DNA of 64,000 bases from BMS3BBIN04 sp964552465 (GCA_964552465.1 CAZKGR010000003.1:149547-213546); one strand, 5' to 3'. Shown: positions 34,617 through 43,538, numbered from the stretch's first letter. Program-made: numbers and translations. The notes: a model not told the origin generated them from the letters alone.

Positions 34617-35546
34617 TCATTGTTCGCCTGAAAGAGCGTTCATCTCCGCGACCCGGTCGGCAAGTGTGATTACAGCGTCCACGTAGTCCTGGCTGTGGTT
34701 GTAGTGCCAGACGGCCTTGCGTCTCCGTTGTTCATTCTCTGTTGAAAAACGGTGTTTTTCAAGGTAGTTGGCGACCGAGGCGATGCTGTCTGACAACGTG
34801 TCGAGGTCAATGCGGTCGTCGCCGTCTCCGTCACGTGCATACGCCTGGAATGAAGATGGCAGGAATTGCGGCATGCCGTACGCTCCAGCCCATGATCCAC
34901 GCTCCGTCAGCGGATCAATCTTCCCCGTTTCAGACATCTCGAGCAATGTTTTCAGCTCGCGGTAGGCCCACCGGGCTTTGGATTGACGGCGTTTGTTCGC
35001 GGTCACGATGATTGCGTCACGTTCGCTTTCCGGTACATCATCGAGCACACGGTTCCAGAATCCCGGTGCGATTGTAGTCAGCTGTTCGGATTCCAGCAGG
35101 GATAGGGTTGCGAATACGTTCAGCAGCGGAAACTCCCCCTGGTTCGAGCCAAAATCGCTCTCGATCTTCAAAATGGCTGCGACCACTTCCGGATTGACAC
35201 GGCTGTTTGCAAGTACAGTGTCAAATGTTGCTCGGTTAGTCAGAAGGAAAGCGTGCGTCGTTTCGACACTCTCATCGCCCTTGAATCTTAAGTAAGCGTC
35301 CGTTGCGTCAGGCTGCTTTACGTTGACTTTCAGGAGCTGCGGCAACACCTCTGACCGCGGATCTCTGAATAGTCGGTCCACTGTCGCCGAAGAGAAGCCA
35401 TCTTCAATCAAACGAGTGGTGACCTCATCAAATGCGGAATTACTAACCAAAGTTCGGGTGTCAGCTGAACTTGGTGATATTCCTGCCAGAAGTGTGGTAA
35501 CAACTATCGATAGCAGAGAAGTGGCAATGGGGGTTAATCGTGGCAT
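34617..35546 (-). CDS. Lytic murein transglycosylase, MltB-like
   Basis: The 309-residue protein has a signal peptide (MPRLTPIATSLLSIVVTTLL) without a lipobox Cys, so it is periplasmic rather than lipid-anchored. The MltB/SltB (GH103-like) domain shows the catalytic Glu129 in AAILKIESDFG and the downstream signature SWAGAYGMPQFLPSSF followed by DGDGDDRIDL and IASVANYL. It cleaves the glycan strand between MurNAc and GlcNAc to form 1,6-anhydroMurNAc ends. It stands alone beside a tRNA gene. A second transglycosylase, MltF, is encoded at 39617. Confidence 0.9.
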   Translation of the reverse strand: MPRLTPIATSLLSIVVTTLLAGISPSSADTRTLVSNSAFDEVTTRLIEDGFSSATVDRLFRDPRSEVLPQLLKVNVKQPDATDAYLRFKGDESVETTHAFLLTNRATFDTVLANSRVNPEVVAAILKIESDFGSNQGEFPLLNVFATLSLLESEQLTTIAPGFWNRVLDDVPESERDAIIVTANKRRQSKARWAYRELKTLLEMSETGKIDPLTERGSWAGAYGMPQFLPSSFQAYARDGDGDDRIDLDTLSDSIASVANYLEKHRFSTENEQRRRKAVWHYNHSQDYVDAVITLADRVAEMNALSGEQ

Positions 35547-35585
35547 GACAGTGATGATCCAGTGTGAATTAGGCAGATTAACTGA

Positions 35586-36578
35586 CTAAGTGTCTCCGGA
35601 CAATCCATCCGGATTTGTCTTGTACAACATCTCAATTAAAAACATAATTGCCCGCATTACAATCTGAAATGCCTTTCTTCCGGAGAAAGCTTCCCCGGAA
35701 GTTACCTTGGCAGTCCCGTGAACGATCTGGTTCCTATAATCCGTAAGCTCGCTGAGAGTTTGTTCGAAGTTTGCCGGCCAGAGTCCGAGCCGTTCTTCGA
35801 TGAACATGAGCTTCGCTCGTTTCTCGTTCATACCGCGTTTTCGTCCACGCTTGCGAATCATCGGAAAATCTACCCCGACGCGTGCCAGAATTGAATCGTA
35901 ATAAAAATCCAACGCCATCGCGAGCATGACAACGCCTGCCACTTCTTCTTCTTCACGGATCAGACGTGCTCCGTTACCCAGATATTGTAGCCATAGTGGT
36001 TTTTCCCACTCGCCTGTTTCACCCAAAGCCATCCAGTTCACTGGTGCCGGATCCGCACGACGGTTTCGTTCGATTTGCCGCGAGAAGAGGATGAATTCAC
36101 GTTCACTGGTAGAAAGGGGTAGCAGAACCTGGTTATTCGTGATCCATTGGCGTGCGGCTTTATTGCCATCAACGAGAAAGAACACATCCGGCGGTCGGTG
36201 GTAGCTGATGCCGAAGTCAACGATTAACAGGTCATTTGGAGCCGAAAGAACTCGACCGCTCGTCGAAAACCCTGGTGTTAAAGGAAGAGCATGAACCGGA
36301 TCGATGAATAGTTCCGGGTATTCCCTGTAGTAGGTGAGGTAGCCATCGAGGTACTCAAACTGCGTTTCGCATTTTGGACACTCTACGATGACGTTCAATC
36401 CTTCGCAATTCTCCTCGGTGCTTTCAAAGCAACGCGGACAGCGAATAGTGCGGATAGGGAGGATGGTTGCTGCTTGTGGTTCCTGATCCGCTGTCGGTGT
36501 GGACTGATGGATTTCCAGAACAGCAGGTCGGTTTCCACCAGTTCGAAAAGATTTGGATTCGTTGTCGTTTTGGCTCAT
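35586..36578 (-). CDS. Zinc-ribbon protein with HEPN-like C-terminal domain
   Basis: From ATG 36578 the protein is 330 residues. Near the N-terminus two CxxC pairs (C47/C50 in CPRC, C67/C70 in CPKC) form a zinc ribbon. The middle (about 90-200) is an unrecognised alpha/beta region. The C-terminal 110 residues are helical and contain YRNQIVHG: Arg282-Asn-x3-His287, the R-x4-H pattern of HEPN domains. HEPN proteins are often RNases or toxins; others only bind nucleotides. No partner (MNT nucleotidyltransferase or antitoxin) lies adjacent, so a defence role is not established. TTG 36590 is an alternative start. No signal peptide, so cytosolic. Confidence 0.6.
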   Translation of the reverse strand: MSQNDNESKSFRTGGNRPAVLEIHQSTPTADQEPQAATILPIRTIRCPRCFESTEENCEGLNVIVECPKCETQFEYLDGYLTYYREYPELFIDPVHALPLTPGFSTSGRVLSAPNDLLIVDFGISYHRPPDVFFLVDGNKAARQWITNNQVLLPLSTSEREFILFSRQIERNRRADPAPVNWMALGETGEWEKPLWLQYLGNGARLIREEEEVAGVVMLAMALDFYYDSILARVGVDFPMIRKRGRKRGMNEKRAKLMFIEERLGLWPANFEQTLSELTDYRNQIVHGTAKVTSGEAFSGRKAFQIVMRAIMFLIEMLYKTNPDGLSGDT

Positions 36579-36669
36579 GCTACCGATCAAAGGTAATCGT
36601 CATGTTTGCGAGCTTCACGTATTTATCACGGGTGGCAAGGTAACAATATATGATCGAACAGTGATATTG

Positions 36670-38388
36670 TTATCTTGCGTTAACGAAAGAAATCCCTCCA
36701 CTCCAGTCCGATGGCGAGCATGGAATCCAGCGCAGGATCATCTTCTCCGATTGGTTCCAGATCTCGTTGAAACCGAACAGCCAACCAGAGTTGCAGAGTA
36801 TGATAAGGGAAGAGGTCAGCTCGGGAAACAAGTCGAAGCTGTTTTGTGATGTACGGATAATCGGGAATATACCCGGACCCGTCGGTTCGACCAGGCTGAT
36901 CACTGCACCTTCGCCGTTCTGAGCGACCCCAGAGATGGCGAAAGACATGAGCAATAACGATGACACTCGCTCGTGAACACTAATTGTCAGTCCAATACCG
37001 CTACCATCGACATGGTGGTTCGCTTCCACACGTGCGGCCAGAGAACTGGTCTTCTGATGGTGTCGAAACCATAATCGTGAGATAAGGTGATCCGTTGACG
37101 GTCCAGATCCAAGTTGGTCATGACGCAAACGCACGGACGCATCCATATCGAAAGATGTCAGGGCCTGAGTTTCAAGTCGGATGAATACCGATTCACGTTG
37201 ATCCGCGGATGGTTGCGCTTCTTTCCAGTCGGCTGCTACTCCGAACGAAACAACAGTTTCTGGCTTGACTAACTGGACGGCCATTTGTGATCCAGTAATT
37301 CCGGCTGGATCAGTTCCGAATACCTGCGATGGTCGTGCGTGAAAAGTTGAGAACGATTGAGTTGCTCGCCACAGGTAGCCGATTATACGCGTTGCTGGGT
37401 TGATTTGGCTTGCAGTGACTACAGCCCCACCCCAAGCGCCTGTGTTTTGACGGGTGATCTCGGTCGATATGCTATGCTCTCGAATCTGGTCACGCTCCCA
37501 CTTCAATCCGAGGCCAAGCGCACTGAATTCCTGATCTGCAAAACGGAAACGAGCGCTCGTAACCTTATGAGACATTGGCTCATTGAAACGTGTGGCAGCG
37601 GCGGTAAGATTTAGCTGACCGGAGTTCTGCGGCAGATCCGTGGACAGATGCGAGCCAATGTGTATCGATGTAAGTGACGGGAGGTCAGCAGGTCGATTTG
37701 CATGATTTCCCTGAGTCGAGTAGGGGATGAGGTAGCCGTCGCTGTCGAGTCGGCCTTCATAGTCAGCGTATCCACCCCAGAGATCAAGCCGGACCGGCAC
37801 AGGCGATTGTTGTGAACCCAAGGATAGAGCCAACCCTTGCCAGCCGTACCCTTCTTCGGAACTCAGGTTCATGCGAATCTGTTTTGTCGGACGCCGCAAA
37901 GGACCAAGAGGATCAGTAGCTGACGACCACGAGGGAGTTGTCGCGACAGTCCACCCCAATGCCTGATCGACACGGAAGTCACCGAGGATCACCCTGAACA
38001 GGTTTCTATCTGATTCTACAGCCACCCGCCAATGATCGAGTGCGTCGGGTTCATCTGCTTCACGAGCGAGTATTGCGCCGACTTGAAATGAATTTGTATT
38101 CACCAGCAATCGCATGAAATGGGCTGGGTATGCATCATTCGTTGGATCAATCACCCTCGCTCGCAGGTGAGGTCTATTATCCTGACTTTGCAACCAATCC
38201 CACAACGCTGCATCTGATTCTTCCGGAGCATCAAGGAACAGGGGCAGCATATCATCGAATTCAAACTCGGAATCTGGAAAATCTCTTTCGGTTGATATCG
38301 CGGTGTTATCAGCAGTCGCAATCGATGGAGAAAAACAGAGCAGAGTTGTAAACGTGATAACAATGGTAGATTTGATATACGCGTTCAT
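36670..38388 (-). CDS. Outer-membrane beta-barrel-like protein, apparently frameshifted near its 3' end
   Basis: From ATG 38388 (GGTGAG 6 nt upstream) the frame gives 572 residues with a signal peptide (IVITFTTLLCFSPSIATA) and alternating-strand, aromatic-rich sequence typical of a barrel. The segment VILGDFRVDQALGWTV resembles a conserved spot of barrels related to ComEA-type outer-membrane proteins of Bacteroidota-like phyla, but no helix-hairpin-helix is present. The annotated last ~50 residues look unnatural. The adjacent frame reads RADLFPYHTLQLWLAVRF and ends SMLAIGLEWRDFFR with TAA at 36680-36682, a proper barrel terminus. A one-base shift between about 36800 and 36900 would join them. 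The gene follows a PorV-like gene by 7 nt. Confidence 0.7.
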   Translation of the reverse strand: MNAYIKSTIVITFTTLLCFSPSIATADNTAISTERDFPDSEFEFDDMLPLFLDAPEESDAALWDWLQSQDNRPHLRARVIDPTNDAYPAHFMRLLVNTNSFQVGAILAREADEPDALDHWRVAVESDRNLFRVILGDFRVDQALGWTVATTPSWSSATDPLGPLRRPTKQIRMNLSSEEGYGWQGLALSLGSQQSPVPVRLDLWGGYADYEGRLDSDGYLIPYSTQGNHANRPADLPSLTSIHIGSHLSTDLPQNSGQLNLTAAATRFNEPMSHKVTSARFRFADQEFSALGLGLKWERDQIREHSISTEITRQNTGAWGGAVVTASQINPATRIIGYLWRATQSFSTFHARPSQVFGTDPAGITGSQMAVQLVKPETVVSFGVAADWKEAQPSADQRESVFIRLETQALTSFDMDASVRLRHDQLGSGPSTDHLISRLWFRHHQKTSSLAARVEANHHVDGSGIGLTISVHERVSSLLLMSFAISGVAQNGEGAVISLVEPTGPGIFPIIRTSQNSFDLFPELTSSLIILCNSGWLFGFNEIWNQSEKMILRWIPCSPSDWSGGISFVNAR

Positions 38389-38395
38389 ACCCATC

Positions 38396-39277
38396 TCACC
38401 GGTCTGATGCACCATTGTACCATTGCATTCCGAATGCTTGACTCCAGCCCAGCCACGGATGGTGGTCATATGCACCCTGTCCACATAATCCAGACCATTT
38501 GATGGCAAGGCCAAGGTGTAAGCGATCACTACTCGAATCATACCCAGCTCTGACAGCGAGTGGATCAAATAACCATGCTTCAACACCAACACGCATTCCC
38601 AGATCATGATCGTCTTCGTAGATGGCATCTACGAACAAGAGCAATTTGGATGTGGCAACGATTCGGATCGCCAGTTCACCACGTCTGGGAGCACCATTGC
38701 CAGCAAATCTGACGAATTCGCTGCTCACAACGTTTTGAATCACCATTCCGACATTCAACCGCTGCCATCCCCAGTGCAATCCCAAATCTGCGCTGGATCC
38801 GAAATCGTATCCATAGTTCTTGACATGGACTTGTGTGCCGGAAATGCCCAAACCCACTTGCAACCGCTGATATATCGGATATGACAGATTCAGACCGGCG
38901 GTTCGCTCACTGTAAAGTTCATGGCCAAATCCTGATCCCCATATCCCGACAGTCCATGATCCCAATGGTGCTGAGGCCGCGAGCTGAAAACGGTCAAATT
39001 CCTGCAAGTTGAATGATCGTGCGAAGCTGGCAGACATGGCCCATTGCGTGATTTCGGAGCCTGCTGCTGGATTCAAAGCGCGAGCAGCTGGCGAGATCGG
39101 ATCCGCAGTTGGATTGACCGCATAACCAAGTTGTTCAACTGAGGGACCCCGTTCGAATGGGTATGCTTGCAAGATGTCAGGGATGGATAGAAACCCGCAG
39201 AACGCGAGAATCATGAGAAATGTGTGTATATATTGAGATTGTGGCGAAGGATTCCAGTCCCGTATTATGCGTCGCAT
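38396..39277 (-). CDS. PorV/PorQ-like (UPF0164-type) outer-membrane protein
   Basis: The 293-residue protein has a signal-type hydrophobic segment (about 17-37) and a barrel-like remainder. The N-terminal PAARALNPAAGSEITQW and the central YPIYQRLQVGLGISGTQVHV follow the pattern of PorV/PorQ-like barrels. In type IX systems PorV shuttles cargo proteins with C-terminal sorting domains. Two such cargo-like proteases are encoded at 3525 and 9194, so a role in their surface delivery is possible, but paralogs without that role are common. It is translated with the barrel gene 7 nt downstream. The N-terminal 16 residues before the hydrophobic segment are unusually long and polar, so the start may be later. 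Confidence 0.65.
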   Translation of the reverse strand: MRRIIRDWNPSPQSQYIHTFLMILAFCGFLSIPDILQAYPFERGPSVEQLGYAVNPTADPISPAARALNPAAGSEITQWAMSASFARSFNLQEFDRFQLAASAPLGSWTVGIWGSGFGHELYSERTAGLNLSYPIYQRLQVGLGISGTQVHVKNYGYDFGSSADLGLHWGWQRLNVGMVIQNVVSSEFVRFAGNGAPRRGELAIRIVATSKLLLFVDAIYEDDHDLGMRVGVEAWLFDPLAVRAGYDSSSDRLHLGLAIKWSGLCGQGAYDHHPWLGWSQAFGMQWYNGASDR

Positions 39278-39580
39278 CGGCGCAGTTCTCCGATTGCAGT
39301 ACTGGCTAAGTTAATACGAATCAGTATTCAGGAAGATAGAACCATTTCGTTATTCATATTTACATGAACAAAAAAATGACTCTCAAGATTTGGGATTAAG
39401 AGGTGATCGTGCTCACACAAGAGATCAAGTAATAACGAACTTGGACAGATCATCTCAAACCATGACAGTATGGATAAATACGAATGTATCACAGGTCATA
39501 TTGAATGTTAGTATCTCAGTGAATTTTACAGAATATGGGGTTATTGAGTTATTGAATCTCATGTGTGGAGGCGGTAATTC
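39278..39580. other. AT-rich intergenic region between divergent genes
   Basis: No convincing coding frame, repeat or RNA was seen. A 64-codon frame at 39390-39584 has no ribosome site and an unconvincing composition. The stretch is more AT-rich than its surroundings and presumably holds promoters for both flanking genes. Confidence 0.5.
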
Positions 39581-39610
39581 TTGACTTGGACAAAGATTGA
39601 GTTGTAAACT
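39581..39610 (+). promoter_or_regulatory. Putative promoter of the mltF-like gene, giving a nearly leaderless mRNA
   Basis: TTGACT (39581-39586), an 18-nt spacer and TAAACT (39605-39610). The ATG at 39617 is only 7 nt beyond the -10 box, so transcription would begin at or next to the start codon; no Shine-Dalgarno sequence is visible. Confidence 0.45.
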
Positions 39611-39616
39611 GTCGCT

Positions 39617-41080
39617 ATGAATTACGAAAAGTCCAAAACGTTTCTTTGTGTTTTTGTTTGCACAAGTGTGTTCGCAATGCTGTTTGGTTGTTCCGGGCAG
39701 ACGGACATGACGCTTGATCCGAAGCCGGTCGATGTTGACTTGGCTCAGATTCAGGAGCGCGACACACTCCGTGTGATCACTCGAAATCACCCGTTGACGT
39801 ACTACCTGTATAAGGGCACGCGTCGCGGATTCGATTTCGAACTGTTGCAGAAGTTTGCCGATGAGCAGGGATTGGTGCTGGAAGTGGTCCTTCCGCCTAC
39901 TTGGGAAGACATGATCCCATATCTGCTTGAAGGCAAGGGGGATGTCATCGCGTCGATGATGACGGTCACTGATGAACGCCAGGAGCGTGTCGAATTTACG
40001 CAGCCATACCAGCAAGTTTGGCAGGTTGCGGTGGGGCATCAGGATACGTTACCGCCACGCACGATTAACGAACTGGCCGGACGCAGAGTTTTAGTGCGCA
40101 AGGGATCGTCCTACGATGAACATCTGCGGGTACTTCGAGACAGCACTGGTATTGCCTTCGATATCGTCTACCATGATGAGCTTGGCGATGTGGAAGATCC
40201 GATCCAGTTAGTTGCGAATGACCGTGCAGATCTGACAGTTGTAGACAACACCATAGCACACCTTGAACAGCAGTTCTACCCTGATTTACGGATCGGTGCA
40301 TCGCTGACCGAAAGCCAGGATATCGCGTGGGCAGTCCGTCCGAACGCACCTGATTTATTGAATACGCTGAATGAGTTCATTGATCGCTATGACCGCAGCG
40401 CGTTCTACAACATCCTTCGGAAACGATACTTTGAGAGTCCGCGACGGTTCCGGATTCATCGTTCACACCAGATCGCATTGAATCAGGAAGGTCGAATCAG
40501 TCGTTATGACCCGTTTTTTCGTGATGCGGAGGCTGAATTTGGCATCGACTGGCGTCTGTTGGCTGCGCAATCCTACCACGAGAGTCGCTTTTATCCAGAA
40601 CAGGTATCGTGGGCGGGAGCGGTTGGACTTATGCAGTTGATGCCTGAGACTGCTGAACAGGTAGGTGTGGCTGATCTATATGATCCTGAACAGAATATAT
40701 CTGGTGGCGCTCGTTATCTGCGGCAGCTACTAGACGTTATGGACGAAAACCTCGGTGAGAATTCCGGCGATTTTCGTAACCAGGTGAGTTTTGCGCTGGC
40801 AGCCTACAACGCAGGTCTCGGACATGTGTTCAACGCGCGGCGTCTGGTTCGTACGCAAAACGGCAACCCTGACAATTGGGATGAAGTTGCCGCTGCGTTG
40901 ATTCTGCTTGAACAACCGGAGTATTACAGGCAGGAAGGATACGCGTTCGTTCGTGGTCAGCAAGTACGGCAATATGTGGACGATATTCTCCATCGCTACG
41001 ATATTTTCACCGACATCATCGAGGGAATTCCGTTTGACGAGACTCCGAACGATGATGCGTTGGTCCTCTCCTCGTTGTAG
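39617..41080 (+). CDS. mltF: Membrane-bound lytic murein transglycosylase F-like lipoprotein
   Basis: The 487-residue lipoprotein has lipobox LFGC with Cys25. It carries a periplasmic solute-binding-protein family 3 domain (about 45-275, starting RDTLRVITRNHPLTYY) and a C-terminal SLT domain with catalytic Glu322 in AAQSYHESRF, followed by GAVGLMQLMPETA and ALAAYNAGLGHV. This is the MltF architecture, in which the binding domain senses muropeptides and controls glycan cleavage. It would be outer-membrane anchored. It stands alone between an AT-rich divergent region and a repeat pair. Confidence 0.93.
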   Translation: MNYEKSKTFLCVFVCTSVFAMLFGCSGQTDMTLDPKPVDVDLAQIQERDTLRVITRNHPLTYYLYKGTRRGFDFELLQKFADEQGLVLEVVLPPTWEDMIPYLLEGKGDVIASMMTVTDERQERVEFTQPYQQVWQVAVGHQDTLPPRTINELAGRRVLVRKGSSYDEHLRVLRDSTGIAFDIVYHDELGDVEDPIQLVANDRADLTVVDNTIAHLEQQFYPDLRIGASLTESQDIAWAVRPNAPDLLNTLNEFIDRYDRSAFYNILRKRYFESPRRFRIHRSHQIALNQEGRISRYDPFFRDAEAEFGIDWRLLAAQSYHESRFYPEQVSWAGAVGLMQLMPETAEQVGVADLYDPEQNISGGARYLRQLLDVMDENLGENSGDFRNQVSFALAAYNAGLGHVFNARRLVRTQNGNPDNWDEVAAALILLEQPEYYRQEGYAFVRGQQVRQYVDDILHRYDIFTDIIEGIPFDETPNDDALVLSSL

Positions 41081-41107
41081 TTGATTCCATCTGATTTACC
41101 GTGTGAC

Positions 41108-41202
41108 ATGCCCGTGTGACCCGCGAAGCGGTTCGCAGGGATTGGATCAAGTCCATTATATTTGGTAATCCCTGTTATTCTCTTCGGGAGTAACAGGGGC
41201 AT
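41108..41202. repeat. REPIN-like inverted doublet, family C
   Basis: The left unit, 41108-41142, runs ATGCCCGTGTGA...TTCGCAGGGAT; the right unit, 41168-41202, is its inverted relative, ATCCCTGTTA...TAACAGGGGCAT. The spacer is 25 nt and the total is 95 nt. Each unit is itself a hairpin. The same architecture recurs at 60706-60802. Confidence 0.75.
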
Positions 41203-41401
41203 GTAGCTTCACAACTCGAATCTTCTCCTGCCTGATTGGCAGATGGTGACAGTTACTCCGCTCGCAGTGCCTCGTGGTACGTTTGCCGTTGACTGGCTAT
41301 ATCCCTACATTTGCGCAGTTTCGTGACGCTGGGCCGCTTTTGGCTCAGCGTTTGCTTAACCAGGCAAAAAAAAGCAGCACAAGTTTCAGAAGGAGTAGCT
41401 C

Positions 41402-41719
41402 ATGCCAACGTACACCTACCAATGCACGGAGTGCGGGCATGCATTCGATCTGTTTCACGGGATGATGGAGAACGGGACTCGTCCCTGTACGGAATGTGGT
41501 GCGGAGTCGAAGCGTCGGATCGGCATGGGTGCTGGTCTGATCTTCAAGGGTACAGGATTCTACGAGACCGACTACAAGAAAAAGAATGGCAAGAACGGCT
41601 CTTTGAAGTCCGGGTCACCGTCTCCTAACACCATCATGGACACGAAGAGCGAAGAGAAGAGTAGTGCTCCGAAGAAGAAAACGAGCAAGACTATTTCTGC
41701 AGATCCAAAGGCTGCTTAA
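41402..41719 (+). CDS. FmdB-family zinc-ribbon protein
   Basis: The 105-residue protein begins MPTYTYQCTECGHAFDLFH, the FmdB-type zinc ribbon with a second pair CTECG about 20 residues on. The second half is Lys/Ser-rich and disordered-looking. FmdB domains were named after a putative regulator of formamidase genes, but most members are uncharacterised; a nucleic-acid-binding or regulatory role is only a guess. AGGAG lies just before the ATG. It is followed by a terminator, so it is transcribed alone or from its own promoter. Confidence 0.85.
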   Translation: MPTYTYQCTECGHAFDLFHGMMENGTRPCTECGAESKRRIGMGAGLIFKGTGFYETDYKKKNGKNGSLKSGSPSPNTIMDTKSEEKSSAPKKKTSKTISADPKAA

Positions 41720-41745
41720 CCGCCGGATACGAGACCAACAATCAT

Positions 41746-41779
41746 CGCCTCGACCCGGGTAACTGGAGCGGGGCGTTTT
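41746..41779 (+). terminator. Probable terminator after the FmdB gene
   Basis: CGCCTCG / CGGGGCG (one G-T pair) closes a 16-nt loop and is followed by TTTT. Confidence 0.6.
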
Positions 41780-41943
41780 CAGTTGAAACAGAGTGCGGAT
41801 GTTGGGAGAATCACTTGTCTCCAGCGGCTTTAGAGCCGATTGACTCCATGAGAACGCACTCCTAGATTCCCAGCCACGGAAACAACAACAGTGTGCCCAG
41901 ATTGCTAAGCGTTGGTAGTCTGGCGTAGAAAAAGGATTTTGTG

Positions 41944-43464
41944 ATGGATTTTCTGGCAGAACTTGGCATTCAGGATGTGAACAAGGGTGCATGCTACGGT
42001 CCGGACGGATGGATTGGTGGCGAAGGTCGCGACACGTTGACCTCTTACAATCCGGCAACCGGCGAAGCGATCGCTATGGTTCAGCAGGCGAACGAAACCG
42101 ATTACGAAGCGGTGATGACCAAAGCCACGGAAGCGTTTACTTCCTTCCGCATGGTTCCAGCTCCAGTTCGTGGTGAGATGATTCGTGAACTGGGCAATGC
42201 ACTTCGAGAGAAGAAAGAACCGCTCGGCAAATTGGTCAGCCTTGAGATGGGCAAGATCTACGCCGAAGGTTTGGGCGAAGTGCAGGAAATGATCGATATC
42301 TGCGATTTCGCGGTCGGTCTTTCGCGTCAGCTGTACGGCAACACGATTAAGTCCGAACGTCCGCGTCACCGGATGATGGAACAGTGGCAGCCGTTGGGTG
42401 TGGTCGGAATCGTGACTGCATTCAATTTTCCGGTCGCGGTGTGGGCGTGGAACACGGCACTTGCAGCCGTTTGCGGTGATCCGGTTATCTGGAAGCCGTC
42501 CTCTGAATGCCCGTTAACTGCGGTTGCGGTGCAGAACATTGCGAACGATGTCGCGAAGAAGCATGGTTACGAAGGCGTCTTCAACCTGGTTATCGGAAAA
42601 GGTCGTGTAGTCGGCGAGCGATTGATCAACGACGATCGCATCCCGATGGTCAGTTTCACCGGTTCGACTGCGATGGGCAAGCGCGTGGGTGAAGTTGTCG
42701 GTAAGCGTTTAGGCAGCACGATTCTCGAACTCGGCGGCAACAACTGTGTGATCGTGACACCGTCTGCGGACATGGAGATGGCAGTCCGTTCCGTGATGTT
42801 TGGCGCGGTCGGCACTGCTGGTCAGCGCTGTACCTCGACACGTCGCGTGATCGTGCACAAGAGTGTCGCTGATGATTTCCTGAATCGTCTGGTCACTGCG
42901 TACAAGCAGGTCAAGATTGGCAATCCGCTTGATGAGAGCACATTAATGGGACCACTGGTCAACGAAGCTGCACGTGGAGACATGTTCCGTGCGTTGGACC
43001 AGTTGAAGGAGAAGAACGCGGAAGTCGTTATTGGCGGCAGCAAGATCGACGGTCCGGGCTTCTTCGTAGAGCCGACCATCGTCAAGGCCGAGCATGACTG
43101 GGAAATCGTACATGACGAAACATTCGCTCCGATTCTGTACATCCTCGAGTATGAGGACTTTGAGAACGAAGCGTTGGCGTGGCACAATGAAGTTCCGCAG
43201 GGTCTGTCATCAGCGATCTTCACAAATGATGTGATCGAGGCTGAGACATTCATGTCGCCGATGGGCAGCGATTGCGGTATAGCGAATGTCAACCTCGGCA
43301 CGTCTGGTGCGGAGATTGGTGGCGCGTTCGGTGGTGAAAAGGAAACCGGTGGTGGTCGTGAATCTGGTTCTGACTCGTGGAAGGCGTACATGCGTCGTCA
43401 GACCAACACGATTAACTATTCGCATGATCTTCCACTGGCACAGGGCATCAAGTTCGGCGATTGA
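41944..43464 (+). CDS. Aldehyde dehydrogenase, ALDH7 (antiquitin / aminoadipate-semialdehyde) type
   Basis: The 506-residue enzyme has the full ALDH catalytic set: NAD site TGSTAMG, general base Glu262 (LELGG) and nucleophile Cys296 (GQRCTSTRR). The C-terminal signature SGAEIGGAFGGEKETGGGRE is diagnostic for the ALDH7 branch (antiquitin, AmaB), which oxidises alpha-aminoadipate semialdehyde / piperideine-6-carboxylate in lysine breakdown and also other aldehydes. No other lysine catabolic genes are adjacent, so the physiological substrate is open. ATG 41944 has AAGGA 7 nt upstream; GTG 41941 is a poorer start. It is followed by a hairpin at 43509. Confidence 0.9.
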   Translation: MDFLAELGIQDVNKGACYGPDGWIGGEGRDTLTSYNPATGEAIAMVQQANETDYEAVMTKATEAFTSFRMVPAPVRGEMIRELGNALREKKEPLGKLVSLEMGKIYAEGLGEVQEMIDICDFAVGLSRQLYGNTIKSERPRHRMMEQWQPLGVVGIVTAFNFPVAVWAWNTALAAVCGDPVIWKPSSECPLTAVAVQNIANDVAKKHGYEGVFNLVIGKGRVVGERLINDDRIPMVSFTGSTAMGKRVGEVVGKRLGSTILELGGNNCVIVTPSADMEMAVRSVMFGAVGTAGQRCTSTRRVIVHKSVADDFLNRLVTAYKQVKIGNPLDESTLMGPLVNEAARGDMFRALDQLKEKNAEVVIGGSKIDGPGFFVEPTIVKAEHDWEIVHDETFAPILYILEYEDFENEALAWHNEVPQGLSSAIFTNDVIEAETFMSPMGSDCGIANVNLGTSGAEIGGAFGGEKETGGGRESGSDSWKAYMRRQTNTINYSHDLPLAQGIKFGD

Positions 43465-43508
43465 TCGCAGGAATTGCTGCACGACCAGTGATTTGCTTTG
43501 TATCTTCG

Positions 43509-43538
43509 CGCCGGTGAGTATATTCTGACTCACCGGCG
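43509..43538 (+). terminator. Strong hairpin between ALDH7 and smpB
   Basis: CGCCGGTGAG / CTCACCGGCG forms a perfect 10-bp stem with a 10-nt loop. It lacks a clear T-run (TGTTGATT follows), so termination is uncertain. Confidence 0.5.

Noticed and set aside
39390..39584. A 64-codon plus-strand reading frame in the AT-rich intergenic region
   Set aside because: No ribosome site, no recognisable domain and low-complexity composition; most likely chance.
41720..41943. Possible riboswitch ahead of the ALDH7 gene
   Set aside because: Several small hairpins are visible, but none matched a riboswitch core I know; only the FmdB terminator is supported.
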